Source of the DNA: Clitopilus passeckerianus
Taxonomy: Eukaryota; Basidiomycota; Agaricomycetes; Agaricales; Entolomataceae
Assembly (NCBI GenBank): GCA_944990035.1
Contig: CALYLX010000057.1
Span: forward strand, 1 to 64,000
Length of the DNA: 64,000 nt
Direction of reading: 5' to 3'
The notes beneath the pieces were generated by a model. That model did no database searches and was not told where the DNA came from. It saw only the letters and a program-made list of their open reading frames with translations. A program made the translations under genes and the position numbers. Of this stretch, positions 11,071 to 22,268 are shown one piece after another. How positions within the stretch are numbered: position 1 is the stretch's first letter; each line of letters starts with the position of its first letter.

Positions 11071-11644
11071 CTGAATCCAAGCCAAGGCGATGTATACGAG
11101 GCGGAAGTACAAACAGTGGGTTGGAGTACGATGTCATCCTAGGACTTCGAACTTGACGGATAGTTACGATATGCTGGTCATGCCCCGTTCACAGTAGATG
11201 TCGAAGAATCAAAGGTGTAGCAAAGATGCATGAGAAGTAAAGCGAACTCAGATTAGGAGGTGGCTCATGTGGGGTGGCGCGACTGTGGGCCGCTTTATAG
11301 GACGGGATGGAGCGTAAAATGAATCGTGGAATGGCACTGTGAAGCATAAGAAGTGTATCCAACACGACCGTCTAGCGTGTGGTCGTGCTGCGGCGAGGAG
11401 TGCGTCCATGATAAGGTCAAATTGGGAGCCATTGACTATCAGACGTTAACCCAAATCTTCATGTGGGGAATAATACATAAGGCAATAGCCCAAGTTGAAA
11501 GGGAGGAAGAGATTATCGCATTCTCTATTCTCATCTATATAATGATGACTCCATTTAACCCCCTACAAGATCCAATCGTAGCCAAACCATCTATGTGTTT
11601 GAGCTTTGCGTGACCATTTTGCGATCCAAACAGCGGTACCAAGC

Positions 11645-12070
11645 TCAGCAAGCTGTGGCGAGGGTTTGACACCTGGTAGAAAATGTCAGAGACCAATCAA
11701 GAATTCCTCAAACGCAACTTACTGCTTATATTCATTCGTAAACCCACAACACCAAAGATCGGAGCGGCCTATACAATAGTTTTCATTAATCTTCTCTACC
11801 ATCAATATTCCAGAAGTCAGCGTTTATTTACAATCCTATATAACACACGCCGTTAACGGAGAAGAAGCATCAATTGAAGATCGGGGCCTACTATATTGTC
11901 CTGACCTATTCACGCCGAGGAAATTAGACTCGATCATTAGCCACGAATACGTTCCGTATGATGTCAGACTGCTTACAAGCGGAGCCAAGGATGCCTTCTC
12001 GAACGCTTCCCTCTACGCCTAGACTGAGGAGGGCCAGAGCAAGTGGGATCAGAATGCGTCCGAAGATCAT
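11645..12070 (-). CDS. Six-cysteine small secreted protein, four exons
   Basis: An 80-aa protein from four short exons: 11977-12070, 11858-11905, 11723-11795 and 11645-11672. The introns (71, 62, 50 bp) all begin GT, end AG and keep frame. The signal peptide is MIFGRILIPLALALLSLGV. The mature part has six cysteines at 32, 55, 63, 64, 73 and 80: C-x22-C-x7-CC-x8-C-x6-C, ending on Cys. A TATATAAG box 62 bp upstream supports a real promoter. No exon is long enough to be found as an open frame, so automatic annotation may miss it. It lies on the same strand as the Kex2-site gene, 0.6 kb away. The family is unknown; the CC doublet recalls hydrophobin-like or effector-like proteins, but eight hydrophobin cysteines are not present. 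Confidence 0.65.
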
Positions 12071-12131
12071 TTTTTTAAAGTATTCTTGTGGCAAGGAAGA
12101 GGAGGTTGGACTGGACTAAAAATATGAAGAG

Positions 12132-12139
12132 CTTATATA
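12132..12139 (-). promoter_or_regulatory. TATA box of the six-cysteine protein gene
   Basis: TATATAAG on the minus strand, 62 bp before the ATG at 12070. Confidence 0.5.
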
Positions 12140-13533
12140 CATCTTCATTCAACCTATCAAGCCAAGTTCCGAAGAAGCCAAGTTCATTTTCGAAGACGTC
12201 TAGACCATATTGGGCAGTCACGTTCTACGCAAATGCCTCGAGATCAAGTTCTCGAGCAAAGGATAAAGGTCGAGTGAGGCGATAATGAGCTGAAGAACCA
12301 CTGAATTAGGAGGCGGAAATAACGGACTGGGTATGCGGATATGCACCGATAGGGAATCGGAGAGTTTCTCGAAATCGAGGGTAGGCTTGAGAAATCAGAT
12401 GTGCCTCCAGTACTGGGCGGATCTCAGCAGAAGAGTCTCTCTCAAGATTCGTCAAGCTTCCAAAACGTTTTCGATTCAAGACCGAATAATCACGCGCAAA
12501 ATGGTCCGGAGTAGTTTGAAAAATTCGGTTTCTCGAAGTCGAAATATATGCCATTAAAACGTGTTAGGGGGAGGAAATCCTCGTAAATGTATCAGGCGGT
12601 GTGAATGCGCCTCACCAATGCTCCAAGGGTAGAGCTTCATGACTTACTCAGATTTAGATCATTCTGCAAAGTCGTAGCCTCCTGTTCAAATCATCCCGAG
12701 CAACCAGCAGCTGAAGCCATCAAGGGCCACCCGAGGATCGAACGAAATGGCTGGTTTCAAAGAAACGATTGAATTATCTGTCAACTGACAAAGAAGTTGT
12801 TTGCGTTTTACCGGCGGATGGTCGATCTGGGCAAACCAGGAGGTCGGGATTACCATGGTAACTCACTGTAAAGAGAGCTGGAGAAGCCGTTTCCATGAGA
12901 AGAAAGTGGGAAGGCACGTGCCAGTGCGCTCATTAGCCGAACTTAGACACGCGAGCACCTTCGTTTGCAGAAAGTTTTCCTCTTGCTTCCAAAACATTCG
13001 TTCAACTTAGCTTTCGCTGGCGCTCTCCACACGAAAGTGGACACATTGTTTTCAATAGACTGCTTGTAGATTTCGTCGTTTCCTCGACGAGCCGACACTC
13101 TTTTTTGGGCTTTTTGACGCAATCATCCCATAAACCCATATCCGGTGTGGAATCCCTGATCCTCATCCACGTGGTTCTGGTGCGTTTTCTGCGAAAACAT
13201 GTAGGTCATTCGTTTCTCCACTCTGTAATTCGTCATTAACGGCATTCATTCGTTAAAGATAAACGCTAACTGTATTCATACCTTTCGTTAGTCGCCTTCG
13301 CCACAGAGGACCCTAACTTTCGTCTTTCCGTCGTGTCCGGATAATCGGAGCCGGAGCCTCCACTACATCAAAGGTATGTCGTATTTGCCCTGCACCTCTC
13401 TATCAGCGTTTGCTCGCTTCATGGCAAATTTACTCATGACATCGCTCTATTCAGGAATAGACCCGTCGCTCTCCTCTCTTGCTCTTACCTCCACGAACAC
13501 GGCCACTTTTAGTGGCCACGACCAAATTTCCCA
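12140..13533. other. Intergenic plus 5' leader of the Ser-rich gene
   Basis: No supported gene in 12140-13300. The right part is the leader of the plus-strand Ser-rich gene and includes a probable 5'-UTR intron at 13374-13454 (GTATGT donor, CTATTCAG acceptor, 81 bp). Confidence 0.5.
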
Positions 13534-16500
13534 ATGACCACACCTTCTGCTACCCAACGTACTAATGCCATGGATACCCCTACTATCGGCGCTTCTCAAA
13601 AACCTGCCCACGACATATACCAATCACACCATCAGCAACTTGGTACCCCATCGTCACCCCGTACTTTCGACATGAAGACTCTACTTGCAAAGCCAGCACC
13701 ACCATACGCACGAGGGAGCGGATATGGGAGTGGTAGCGAGTCAGAAGGAGTTGGTAGACGGTCGTCGGAACGGGATCGACGAGAACGGGAACGAGCACGT
13801 TCACGGAGAAGGGCAGGAGAAGACTCTTCGGCCGAGAGGAAGCAAGAAATCATGAAGGATTTGACGTTTGATCATGGATCACCACCTCTCGATCTGGCTC
13901 TTGACCTTGCCCCAACCGCCACTTCCTTTCCTTCCGCTGGACCATCGCTCAAAATGGAGCGAACGACCTCACGCACGACCATGGCCTCTGCTTCTAGGGC
14001 TGACACTGACCATGCGTTTTCGCCAAATTCTGAGCCTAGCTCGCCGACAAAACCTAATAAACGGGTCCGAAACGTTCTTAGGCGGCGTCCTTCCGTGGTG
14101 AAGGACAAGGAAGGGGAACGAGGTCGTTCCACTGCTCAAATACCCCATCTTCCTTCATCCCCTGTTCCTCCCGTATCGACTTCCTCGTCGAGTATGCTTC
14201 GTCTGCCGAACATACGTATTCCTAATTCGCCCCTTTTCTCCCCGAAAAGTAGGAGCAGGAGCCCTTCAAACCCGTCTCCCAAGAATGCTAGTGCTTCCAC
14301 GAGTGGATGGTCATCGTCTGCTGGAGCCATGTCTCCACCATCTGGTGTCTGGCCTTCACCACCTGCAGTCTCCCAAACTCTCGCAGCCCTTGGTCCAAAC
14401 GTCAAGCGGAAGCCCGTGGACTACTCCAACCTACCCAAATATGCACGCTTAGAACCCTCCAGCGCTTCTGATCCAAAAAAGACTCGCGTGTCTGGTCGTA
14501 CTACCACCGAGCGTACTCCGGGCACCTTCAACGACAACCACAAGCAGGCGGCAGTTGACCCTGGTAAGTCTGTTTTCATTAAACATTGCATTCGATCGCC
14601 CCTTCTCACGGGAATGCATTCTTTTGATCTAGACCACCTTCGTTCATCACGGAGAAGCTCGTCTAATATGGGCACATTGTTCCCAGCACCCGGCTCTCCG
14701 ATACGCAGGTTCCCCATATTTGGGTCCTCCTCATCTTCGTCCTCACCAAAGCCAAGTTCGCCGTCCCCCGTACCGTCATCGAATTCCACGGGTTCATCTG
14801 CGCTCACACCTGCTGGCGCTGTTGCAGAAGCGTATAGACGACAGCTGGCATCAGCACAAGCTGCGGAACGGGCTTCGCCATACAGTCTGGTCGCCTCGTC
14901 CAATTCGAGTTTATCCTTCGGCAGGCCACTGGATAATCGAAGTACGGATGCTTTGAGCCTAGGGCTTTTGAGCAATACGACCTTTGATGACGACGAGGAA
15001 CGTGGCGGACGACTGGGATACGCTAGTCGTATGCGGGATAGAGCTGCCGCCGAACGGGAAGAAGGGACTGCATTCGACATCATCACTCGTCAACACCTCT
15101 CCCCACCCACTTCAGCGTCAGGGCATGAACCAGACGACCCACCACCGTCCGCTCCTCAGCAGCAGCGGAATTCTTCGCTGAAACCCTTAGCTGAAGAAGA
15201 AAATTCTTCTGGCCCTTACTACACCGTTCTCGGTTCCACCACCGGACGTCTGATAGCTGTCGGGGGACCAGATGACCATCACCTGTCATGGACACCTGAG
15301 CTTTCAGCTAACCTTCTTGGTCGTACCTCGGCTACGACTGTTCTTGGCGGCGCTGGTGCTACGTCTTCCAGTACCAATGCAGTCCCTTCTGGTGGGCCAG
15401 TGGGAGTCGTGAAAACGCTGACGAGGAAGGTGTCGGGGAGGTTTAGGCGTAGTAGTGAGGCGGGTGAGGGGGAGAAGGACGATAAGAGGCGCAGTGTCAC
15501 CAAGCCAGGTGTTAGCGTGGAGAGAGGTGCAGAACGGAAGCGGGAACACAAGGTGGCTAAGGCACGGCCTAGTCTGCAGGAGGATAGGTCCGGTTACTTC
15601 TCCGCTGGGGAGTCGACCAGGAAAACAAGTCGGCGACATCGGGCTATTTCTCCTGATACTCGCGAGTTGGTGGTCCAGAAGACACAACACCGACGCTCTC
15701 TTCGTCTCTCCATTGACAAGTTTGCGGACGAAGATTTGCCGTTGCCACCCCCAGCAGCGTTATCGCGCACCAGCTCGGCGTCCGGTTCAAGAACTTCCAG
15801 AGAAGCTCCTTCCAGGCCTAGGAGAACGAAATCCGCGTTTGGTGGTTCACCATCTACTATGGACCCTCGTGTTGCTCAAAAACTCGGCAAGTCGGATACC
15901 CCAAGCCCCAATCCTTCCAACGCGACCAGCAGTCCAGAAGTCACCTCCAGCGCGGTCTCTAGTCCAAGCCCCGCTAGCGCCAGCAGCAGCAGTGGCGGAA
16001 GCCGGATTTGGAAGCTCATGAAGAAGATTAGCACTGGTGGGCTTCGTGACAAGTACAGCCACTCTCAACATCTTGCAGACGCACCTCCCGTACCACCGCT
16101 CCCAGCCGCACATTCTTCTTCCAACACTGCTTCCCCGTTCGCATCTCCGGTTACCAGCGCCCATCCCGGACGTCAAGATCGTACTCCACGTCAAAGCATG
16201 AATCCTCCGCCCAAACGAAAACCCTCCAACATCAACTCGTCGAAGCTAGCCGAGCCGACTTCCCCCATCTCTACCCCTCAGAGATCGCACATCGCATCTC
16301 CCGCATCACCTACGCAGCAGTCGCCAGGTCATTCCAGTGGGCATTCCCATGCTCAGTCGAGCAACATGACGAGACCTTCGACCACGACGAGGTCATCCTC
16401 GCCATCATCAGCGATGTTCTCCACGTACTCCTCGCCTCTTCAAGCTTCAGCACTATCCAGTGCATCGTCGCTACCCAACAGCTCGTCTCACGGACATGGC

Positions 16501-17664
16501 ACCGAAGAGCACGAGGTCCCTCCAGTTCCGAATCTGGCGCAGTGGATAGTCCCACCCAGTGAACTGAAGAAGATGTACGACGAGGCATCGGCAGGGCCAG
16601 CAAAAGAAAGAGCATATCAGGATTCAAGCCCATCTCGTCGCCACAAGCTCCGGCTAACGATGCCAGCTGCCCCATCACCCTCCAGCTTCAGTCGCCTCAA
16701 TAATCACGGTGACGATTACACCATGGTCCCGACGCCTTCCGTCCAGCTTGCCTCACTTCCCCTCCCACCCCGTCGACCTAGAACAGCACCTACTTCCCCG
16801 TCTGCAGAGGCTCTGAAATTCGCATCTTCAGCCTTCAGATCCCCGTCAACAGATTCTCTCAAAGAACCTTCACAGGTTGATGACGTGGATGATCAAACTG
16901 ATCGCTCGGCTTCACCTGACATCCCAACCTTCTCGACTGCTGCTCCCATCAACGCATTCAAGTCGAAGAGATTGTCAAGCAGCACGGCGAGGTCTCGTCC
17001 ATCTCCCGCGTCGGCTGGTCTTGTTTCAGGTTCTGAGACTCAGCAGTTGGGCACCTCTCCAGTCAGCAGCTCGTCTGGAGCACTTTCCCCTCCACCCCGG
17101 CCAACCAGGAGTCGAATGCGACCAACGCCGTCGCCACCCGACGGGAGCCCGCCAAACTCAAACGCAGCTGCCTTGGCTGCGTCACCCGAGATGCTAGCCA
17201 CTGCTCCAGACCTCAAACGACGGTCGACAAGTGCTCAAAGTACGAAGTCCACGGCAACGGCAAGACCAACTGATACTGGACATAGTCGACATCGATCTGG
17301 TTCTCTGTCGATGTTCAGGTTCTCAGCATCATTATCCGGGTCATCCGGGAATTCGACGCCCTCATCAGGCCATACTCGTTCCCGAATGTCGTCTTCGCCA
17401 ACATCCTCCCAGAAGGCAGCATCCAGCTCTGATAAGCTGCAGCCCGGAGAACATAACAAGACAAGCTTCTTCAGGTCGTTGGGACGGAGTACGGCCAAGC
17501 AGCTCTCGGAGAAAGAGAAGGACGATAGATGGGAGGACTTGCTGCTGCGCAGCGACAGGGCAGGCGGGACGCTGCACCTAGAAGTTCTCGGTGGCGAAAC
17601 CGGACTCAGTAGTGACCAGTTACGATTCTCGCAACTTACGATTGATGACAACAACCAAGACTAG
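13534..17664 (+). CDS. Large Ser/Pro-rich low-complexity protein, unknown function
   Basis: About 1353 aa in two exons, 13534-14563 and 14633-17664. The 69-bp intron (GTAAGT...GATCTAG) would read through in frame but is very likely spliced, joining VDP to DHLRSS. The protein is mostly disordered: Ser, Pro, Thr and basic runs with many SP/TP and RRxS phosphorylation-type sites. Three ordered islands stand out: GSRIWKLMKKISTGGLRDKY near the middle, VPNLAQWIVPPSELKKMYDE further on, and a C-terminal block containing FFRSLGRSTAKQL and DDRWEDLLLRSDRAGG. I recall similar islands in uncharacterised basidiomycete proteins. It is probably a signalling or cytoskeletal scaffold, by inference only. No transmembrane segment or catalytic domain is seen. 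Confidence 0.85.
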   Translation: MTTPSATQRTNAMDTPTIGASQKPAHDIYQSHHQQLGTPSSPRTFDMKTLLAKPAPPYARGSGYGSGSESEGVGRRSSERDRRERERARSRRRAGEDSSAERKQEIMKDLTFDHGSPPLDLALDLAPTATSFPSAGPSLKMERTTSRTTMASASRADTDHAFSPNSEPSSPTKPNKRVRNVLRRRPSVVKDKEGERGRSTAQIPHLPSSPVPPVSTSSSSMLRLPNIRIPNSPLFSPKSRSRSPSNPSPKNASASTSGWSSSAGAMSPPSGVWPSPPAVSQTLAALGPNVKRKPVDYSNLPKYARLEPSSASDPKKTRVSGRTTTERTPGTFNDNHKQAAVDPGKSVFIKHCIRSPLLTGMHSFDLDHLRSSRRSSSNMGTLFPAPGSPIRRFPIFGSSSSSSSPKPSSPSPVPSSNSTGSSALTPAGAVAEAYRRQLASAQAAERASPYSLVASSNSSLSFGRPLDNRSTDALSLGLLSNTTFDDDEERGGRLGYASRMRDRAAAEREEGTAFDIITRQHLSPPTSASGHEPDDPPPSAPQQQRNSSLKPLAEEENSSGPYYTVLGSTTGRLIAVGGPDDHHLSWTPELSANLLGRTSATTVLGGAGATSSSTNAVPSGGPVGVVKTLTRKVSGRFRRSSEAGEGEKDDKRRSVTKPGVSVERGAERKREHKVAKARPSLQEDRSGYFSAGESTRKTSRRHRAISPDTRELVVQKTQHRRSLRLSIDKFADEDLPLPPPAALSRTSSASGSRTSREAPSRPRRTKSAFGGSPSTMDPRVAQKLGKSDTPSPNPSNATSSPEVTSSAVSSPSPASASSSSGGSRIWKLMKKISTGGLRDKYSHSQHLADAPPVPPLPAAHSSSNTASPFASPVTSAHPGRQDRTPRQSMNPPPKRKPSNINSSKLAEPTSPISTPQRSHIASPASPTQQSPGHSSGHSHAQSSNMTRPSTTTRSSSPSSAMFSTYSSPLQASALSSASSLPNSSSHGHGTEEHEVPPVPNLAQWIVPPSELKKMYDEASAGPAKERAYQDSSPSRRHKLRLTMPAAPSPSSFSRLNNHGDDYTMVPTPSVQLASLPLPPRRPRTAPTSPSAEALKFASSAFRSPSTDSLKEPSQVDDVDDQTDRSASPDIPTFSTAAPINAFKSKRLSSSTARSRPSPASAGLVSGSETQQLGTSPVSSSSGALSPPPRPTRSRMRPTPSPPDGSPPNSNAAALAASPEMLATAPDLKRRSTSAQSTKSTATARPTDTGHSRHRSGSLSMFRFSASLSGSSGNSTPSSGHTRSRMSSSPTSSQKAASSSDKLQPGEHNKTSFFRSLGRSTAKQLSEKEKDDRWEDLLLRSDRAGGTLHLEVLGGETGLSSDQLRFSQLTIDDNNQD

Positions 17665-18610
17665 CCACGTACTTACCCTTACGTACCTCATATAATGTAA
17701 TTTCTAATACCTGTCGCGTCTCCTTTGATACCCCCACCTACACTTCTAGATTGTCATATACATACACGCTCTTTGCTTTGTTTTTTTGCATGTTTAATAG
17801 TACCTCCATTCGTTTAGATCCATTTCCATGGAACCCTCAGTTCTAAATCTAGGCCACGAGGCGATCGTCATAATAGTACGAAAGATGAGCGACACAACCA
17901 AGTTGCCCAAGGTGCTCATAAACAATACGTCTCCATTTCTTAAAAGATCTAATTGGCGTAATCTATGCTTTATAGATTTCGTCACTCGGTATAAAGAGTA
18001 ATGAGCTGGTTTGCCACAAACGACTTTATTACATGTCAATTGGTAGGATCATCCACGTCTGGGGACCCCTCGGGGAAGAATCATCGTAAAGAAACCCGTT
18101 CGAGGATATCATTCAAGGCCTACCTTTGTGTTGTTCGTTCTTTGATACACGGTGTGGTAGGAAAGTCATTCCGTAATCGGGTCAGCCTCGAAATCTTGAC
18201 TCGAGTGGCTTTATACAACTTCTGCAGCGCTGGTACTCCTTCGATGAATGTGCGACGTACCAGGAACTTGCCACTGGGACCAGCAGAGCATGTTAATGTC
18301 CAAGCATTGGAATATGACCCGCAAGGTCCCGGAAGCAACCGAGGCGAGAGCCTCCACATCTGCCTTGGGTTGGATCTAGATTCGAGCATACTATAGGCAC
18401 TATGTAACGAGGCCATTCAAATCACGTTGAATGAAATAGACCTGCCTGTGAAGCTTTTCGGAACAACACCGCTGGTTATTTGAGATGTATATCGATCATC
18501 GATAAAAACCGCTGGTATAACCACCGACAAATTCAAGTGACATTTAGATAGTACTATCCCTACAACAATTCAGTCGCCAGCCGCACCAGCAAAATGCTAT
18601 TTGACGAATC
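17665..18610. other. Intergenic between convergent genes
   Basis: Contains the 3' flanks of the Ser-rich gene and the kinase-like gene. Overlapping frames on both strands at about 18000-18416 have no recognisable domain and no splice support. Confidence 0.5.
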
Positions 18611-19391
18611 CTAGCAAACATGTTCAGGCTGCCCTGCGTTCACTATATGATGGCCTCGTCCAATTGAGGCATGTGCCCAGTCAATCAGAGCCGCCGACCA
18701 CCGTCCATTGTGTTCCTTGTAGAGCCACTGGTCGTCGTGCACATCGCTATGAAACATGTTAGCTGGGGTTGTATACTTGGAATTGCCAGCATAATTACCC
18801 ATGTGTCATCCCAACAGACCGATACCCGGCTATCGCAGCTGCCTTAAGCACGGGGACAGCTCCGGGATCGAGTCTCTTTTTCTTAGTAGCAATTTCGAGT
18901 GGATCCCCCATGTTAGGCATTATGAGATAGAATGTTTGTTGGTTGCCGACAGTTTTTACCCCCCAGTCAATTAGTTGGCCCACGGTTTTGAGGTTTGAAG
19001 CTTCCGTATGGGCCTCCTGGAGCGTGCTACTTTCGAGTACCTTCACGACGGTTTTTTCGCCCAACTTGTACACAACCCCATCCCGACCACTCCCAATTCG
19101 GGTACCTAGCCCACCTCGCAGCGCGTTTTGGACATAACCATTGGCTCTTGAGCAAAGCCGGCCGGTAGATGGCGCCTAAGACAGTCAGATCGTAGGAGGG
19201 ACAAGTAGTTGAACAGGAGACCTTACCTTCTTTGCATTCGCCCCTGCTTTTAAGAGCGGGCCTGGCGCTGGACCAGACTGCTTTACCACAGATTTACCAA
19301 CGGCCTTCTTGGTAGAAACGGGGATGGGTCCAGCGTATGCGCAGTATATTAACAGGAGAATCGAATAGAGAGTAAAGCGGGTATGCATCAT
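18611..19391 (-). CDS. Secreted compact protein-kinase-fold protein
   Basis: About 225 aa from exons 19227-19391, 18799-19175 and 18611-18746 (introns 51 and 52 bp). Residues 1-20 are a signal peptide (FTLYSILLLIYCAYAG). A basic linker precedes a kinase-like fold: glycine loop IGSGRDGVVYK (82-92), beta-3 lysine K100 in VVKV, helix-C glutamate E113, hinge-like FYLIMPNMGDPL, catalytic loop HGDVHDDQW (180-188, Asp182 the candidate base) and LIDWAHA with D203 in place of DFG. The second intron splits the catalytic loop exactly, between HG and DV. Only about 20 residues follow D203, so most of the C-lobe is absent. The usual catalytic-loop Asn is Gln187. It may phosphorylate an extracellular or small-molecule target, or be a pseudokinase. 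A TATA box lies 65 bp upstream. Confidence 0.85.
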
Positions 19392-19455
19392 GGTTCAGAG
19401 TTGTTCTTGTTGTGTGAGGGCCAGCCTGGAGATACTCGTTCTCGCGAAGCTGACC

Positions 19456-19461
19456 TTTATA
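19456..19461 (-). promoter_or_regulatory. TATA box of the secreted kinase-fold gene
   Basis: TATAAA on the minus strand (within CGTATAAAGG), about 65 bp before the ATG at 19391. Confidence 0.55.
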
Positions 19462-20815
19462 CGGCTCTCTACTAGTTGACATGGACCCACAGCTCTTGTG
19501 AGGAAATGATGGCACAATAGCGCCGCAATCCGATACATCCGTGATAGGAAACGCCCACATAGTAGCGCGCTACATTCCATACTACTGCGAGGAAGAGTTC
19601 AAAGAACACCTGCTCGCTGCTCCTTTGACCGGGAGTGATAGGCCAATATTGATGACCGACAAAAGCCGCACAACCCTTCAGTAGTAGCTCTCTACTCACC
19701 ACTTTAATCCTTGCAAATGCCCTCCCAGACAGGAGAAGCGAGGTCACCGATTCTCGTTTCACTGATCCGTCCATCTCCTTTCCCTTGTTCCCGATTCGTC
19801 CAATTCGATATTCGGCCTATTGTTCCAACACCACCAGGCAGCCATCCCAGGCAGCATTCTGAGCGAGGACTATCGATCTTCGAGATAAACAGCTTCACCT
19901 CGGACTTAGCCTCGTTTCACAACATATCAGAAGAATCCGTGGAGCGTTTCAAGCACTCTTGCCACCTTTGCCTCGTAGGGTAGCATTTAGCTGACTTGAC
20001 GAAAGCTATATGGGCCGTAGAACAGGATATCTGCAACGAGGCTTCATGAGTGTCCAGCAGAAGCCAATAGAGTGGTAAAGGAAATAGCACGAGGCCATCG
20101 TGATCAATATAAGGCACCAGCGAGAGGAAGTTTGGATAATCCAATAACTGATCGTCAAAAGTAGTGAGAATTCAAGAAATGTTCGAAGTTGACGCCCAAG
20201 TTCTGCCCATAGGTAATCAATACGTGACAGAACAAATGTTTATCGACGTGCTGAACGTGGAGTTAACCTGCAGAGCATATTTCATATCCGACATTCGGGA
20301 GGGCTTTCTTTTAGGCGGCGCGAAGAAGGTGGTCGAAACTGTAGGCGCGCATGCACCCAGGTTTCACGGATACTTTAGCGCAATCCATTACTGTACAAGA
20401 CTGAAAAGTACCTTCAACGGTGTTCCTCCTCCCATTCGGGGGTAAAGATGCGAACCATGTTTCGAGCCTCAACAGTCCATCGTCTTCCAGGGTTGTAGCC
20501 TTGTTCCCAGAAGGTTTCTGAAAGGGTGAAATTTTAAAAGGGTGCAATTGCTCGGATGTACTGCATTTGAAGTCAACTACATTGAATATAGACGCCAGGC
20601 TGTTTACAAGCCTAGTTGACGATTGCTTCAAGATTGAGTCGGGGGTACAATACCGGTCCGGGTAATATCCGGCCCGATAAGCTGTAACGAACGGATGACA
20701 TAAGCGGGCAGCATTGGCCCAGACCCACGCGCAACTCCCATTTCGCAGAACGGACAATGGCGACAACGATACTTAGACTCGACCCACATCTTCGACCCCT
20801 TCAAGGACTGCGAAA
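19462..20815. other. Intergenic, divergent promoter region
   Basis: Between the divergently read kinase-fold gene and the thioesterase-like gene. A 151-codon minus-strand frame at 20311-20766 has no signal, domain or splice partner. A CCGG-rich imperfect dyad lies near 20652-20675. No supported gene. Confidence 0.45.
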
Positions 20816-22268
20816 ATGGACACACAAAGAATACTGGCATCGATAGGCCCAGCCTCCATACAAATCTTTGACTTCCTGCGAGGCATCCTACCCAACGGAA
20901 CGAGCGTTGTAAAAGCCTTCCTTAGTGTCCTTCTTTTGGCGAATATCAGGTCATTTCCATTTGCATGGCATAGTAAGCTTAAATCAGCTACTCTCAACTC
21001 ATATGCTTACTTGGACTGGAATTTTCAGTGCGCGTTTTCCGACCATCTTTCATTCTCTGGCGGCAATACAAATGGGTTCAGATTCAGTCAATATTCCGAT
21101 CTGCCCAGGGAAAATTGAAGGCGGAGGATCAACTCATAGATGCTGTGGCGCCTGTTGGGTCTGACCCCTTCAGCTATATGAGGTCTTACAGCACCTGGGC
21201 TAGTACGTCGATCCCAACACGTTGTGCTGCTCCGACTCACATCGATTCACAGGTCTCGACGAAAGTGATTGGAACTGGCATCTCAGTAACTCTAGTTACC
21301 CAAAGGTTCGTAAGCTGCCATGCTCTGGCGCTGAGGATGCTGATACCGGATGTAGGTCATGGATGCTGCAAGAGCAAACGCGACCAGACCAGCTTTCATG
21401 ATGTTCTATCGCGCAGGTGGAAAAATGGCACTTGCTGGTTCGTCTTTCATTTCAGAGATGCGAGCACAATGAATTGAAATTGGCCCTAGCAACCCACTTC
21501 AGCTTCGTGCGCGAGATTCCCATCCTCGCTTCATATGACGTTCGGGTCAGCTTTGCTGCTTGGGACCGTAAATGGGTGGGTCGAGGTCTTCCTTCTCTCT
21601 CGCACCCCAGCTCATTCCTTCATCTATACCAGATATATGTCGTCGCCAAATTTGTCACAAAACCGAAGAAGAGCGTAGGGCCAACTCCAACTTTACAGAA
21701 AGATGTCAAGTCTGAAGATAAACCTCCACATACGTCCATCACCTTCCCTCCTACGCCTATCTCGATTTCAGGCGCTGCCACTCCTCTATCTCAGAACTCT
21801 ACCCAGCCCACTCTCGAAGGTGTTACATCCTCTCTCCGTACTCAAGTGCCACCATCTGGGCCATGGACCGAGCCGGACGGCGCAATCGTGCACACCGTCG
21901 CCGTCTCCCAATGCTGCTTTAAGCTCGGGCGCATAACCGTTCCACCGTCTATCGTCTTCGCTATCAACGGCTTCTCAGCCTCGCCCCTTTCTGGGACGAG
22001 CTTCACGCGTTCAAATCCACCGCCTCATTGGGCAGAGCATGTTAAGCCTCTTATGTCGCCTCTACACGGAGGCTCGAAGGAGAAGTTGCAGAAATTCTTG
22101 AGTGGAGGATGGAAAGAAGTACCAGAGGCGGAACGGTGGTGGGAGCATGCTATGGGTGTTGGCGTTGACGAGAAAGATGAGAGGGCTGCGACGGAAGAGA
22201 GAAGAGCTAGAGGGTTGGAGGTTGTCGGAAAGCTGCCGGATGGGTTGGCTGGTCTGAGAGGGCTATGA
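20816..22268 (+). CDS. THEM6-like hotdog-fold (thioesterase superfamily) protein
   Basis: About 395 aa from six exons: 20816-20972, 21029-21202, 21253-21305, 21356-21437, 21490-21575 and 21633-22268. The introns are 50-57 bp and phases agree throughout. An N-terminal hydrophobic segment (FLSVLLLANIRSFPFAW) probably anchors the protein. The hotdog domain follows: LDESDWNWHLSNSSYPKVMD matches the D-x-N-x-H-x-[NS]-N-x-x-Y core of the THEM6/4HBT family. Then come MMFYRAGGKMALA, FVREIPILASYDVRVSF, WDRKWIYVVAKFV and a late strand HTVAVSQCCFKLGRITVPP. The family is thought to hydrolyse acyl-thioesters, but THEM6 itself is poorly defined biochemically. About 70 residues of low-complexity linker (PTPLQK...SGPWTEPDG) interrupt the domain, an insertion typical of fungal members as far as I recall. 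Confidence 0.9.

Noticed and set aside
18001..18416. Overlapping open frames of 98 and 131 codons on opposite strands
   Set aside because: No domain, signal peptide, splice partner or start context; they lie between two convergent genes and shadow each other.
20311..20766. 151-codon minus-strand frame with Pro/Ser and Cys
   Set aside because: Sits in a divergent promoter region, has no recognisable motif and no supporting introns or TATA box.
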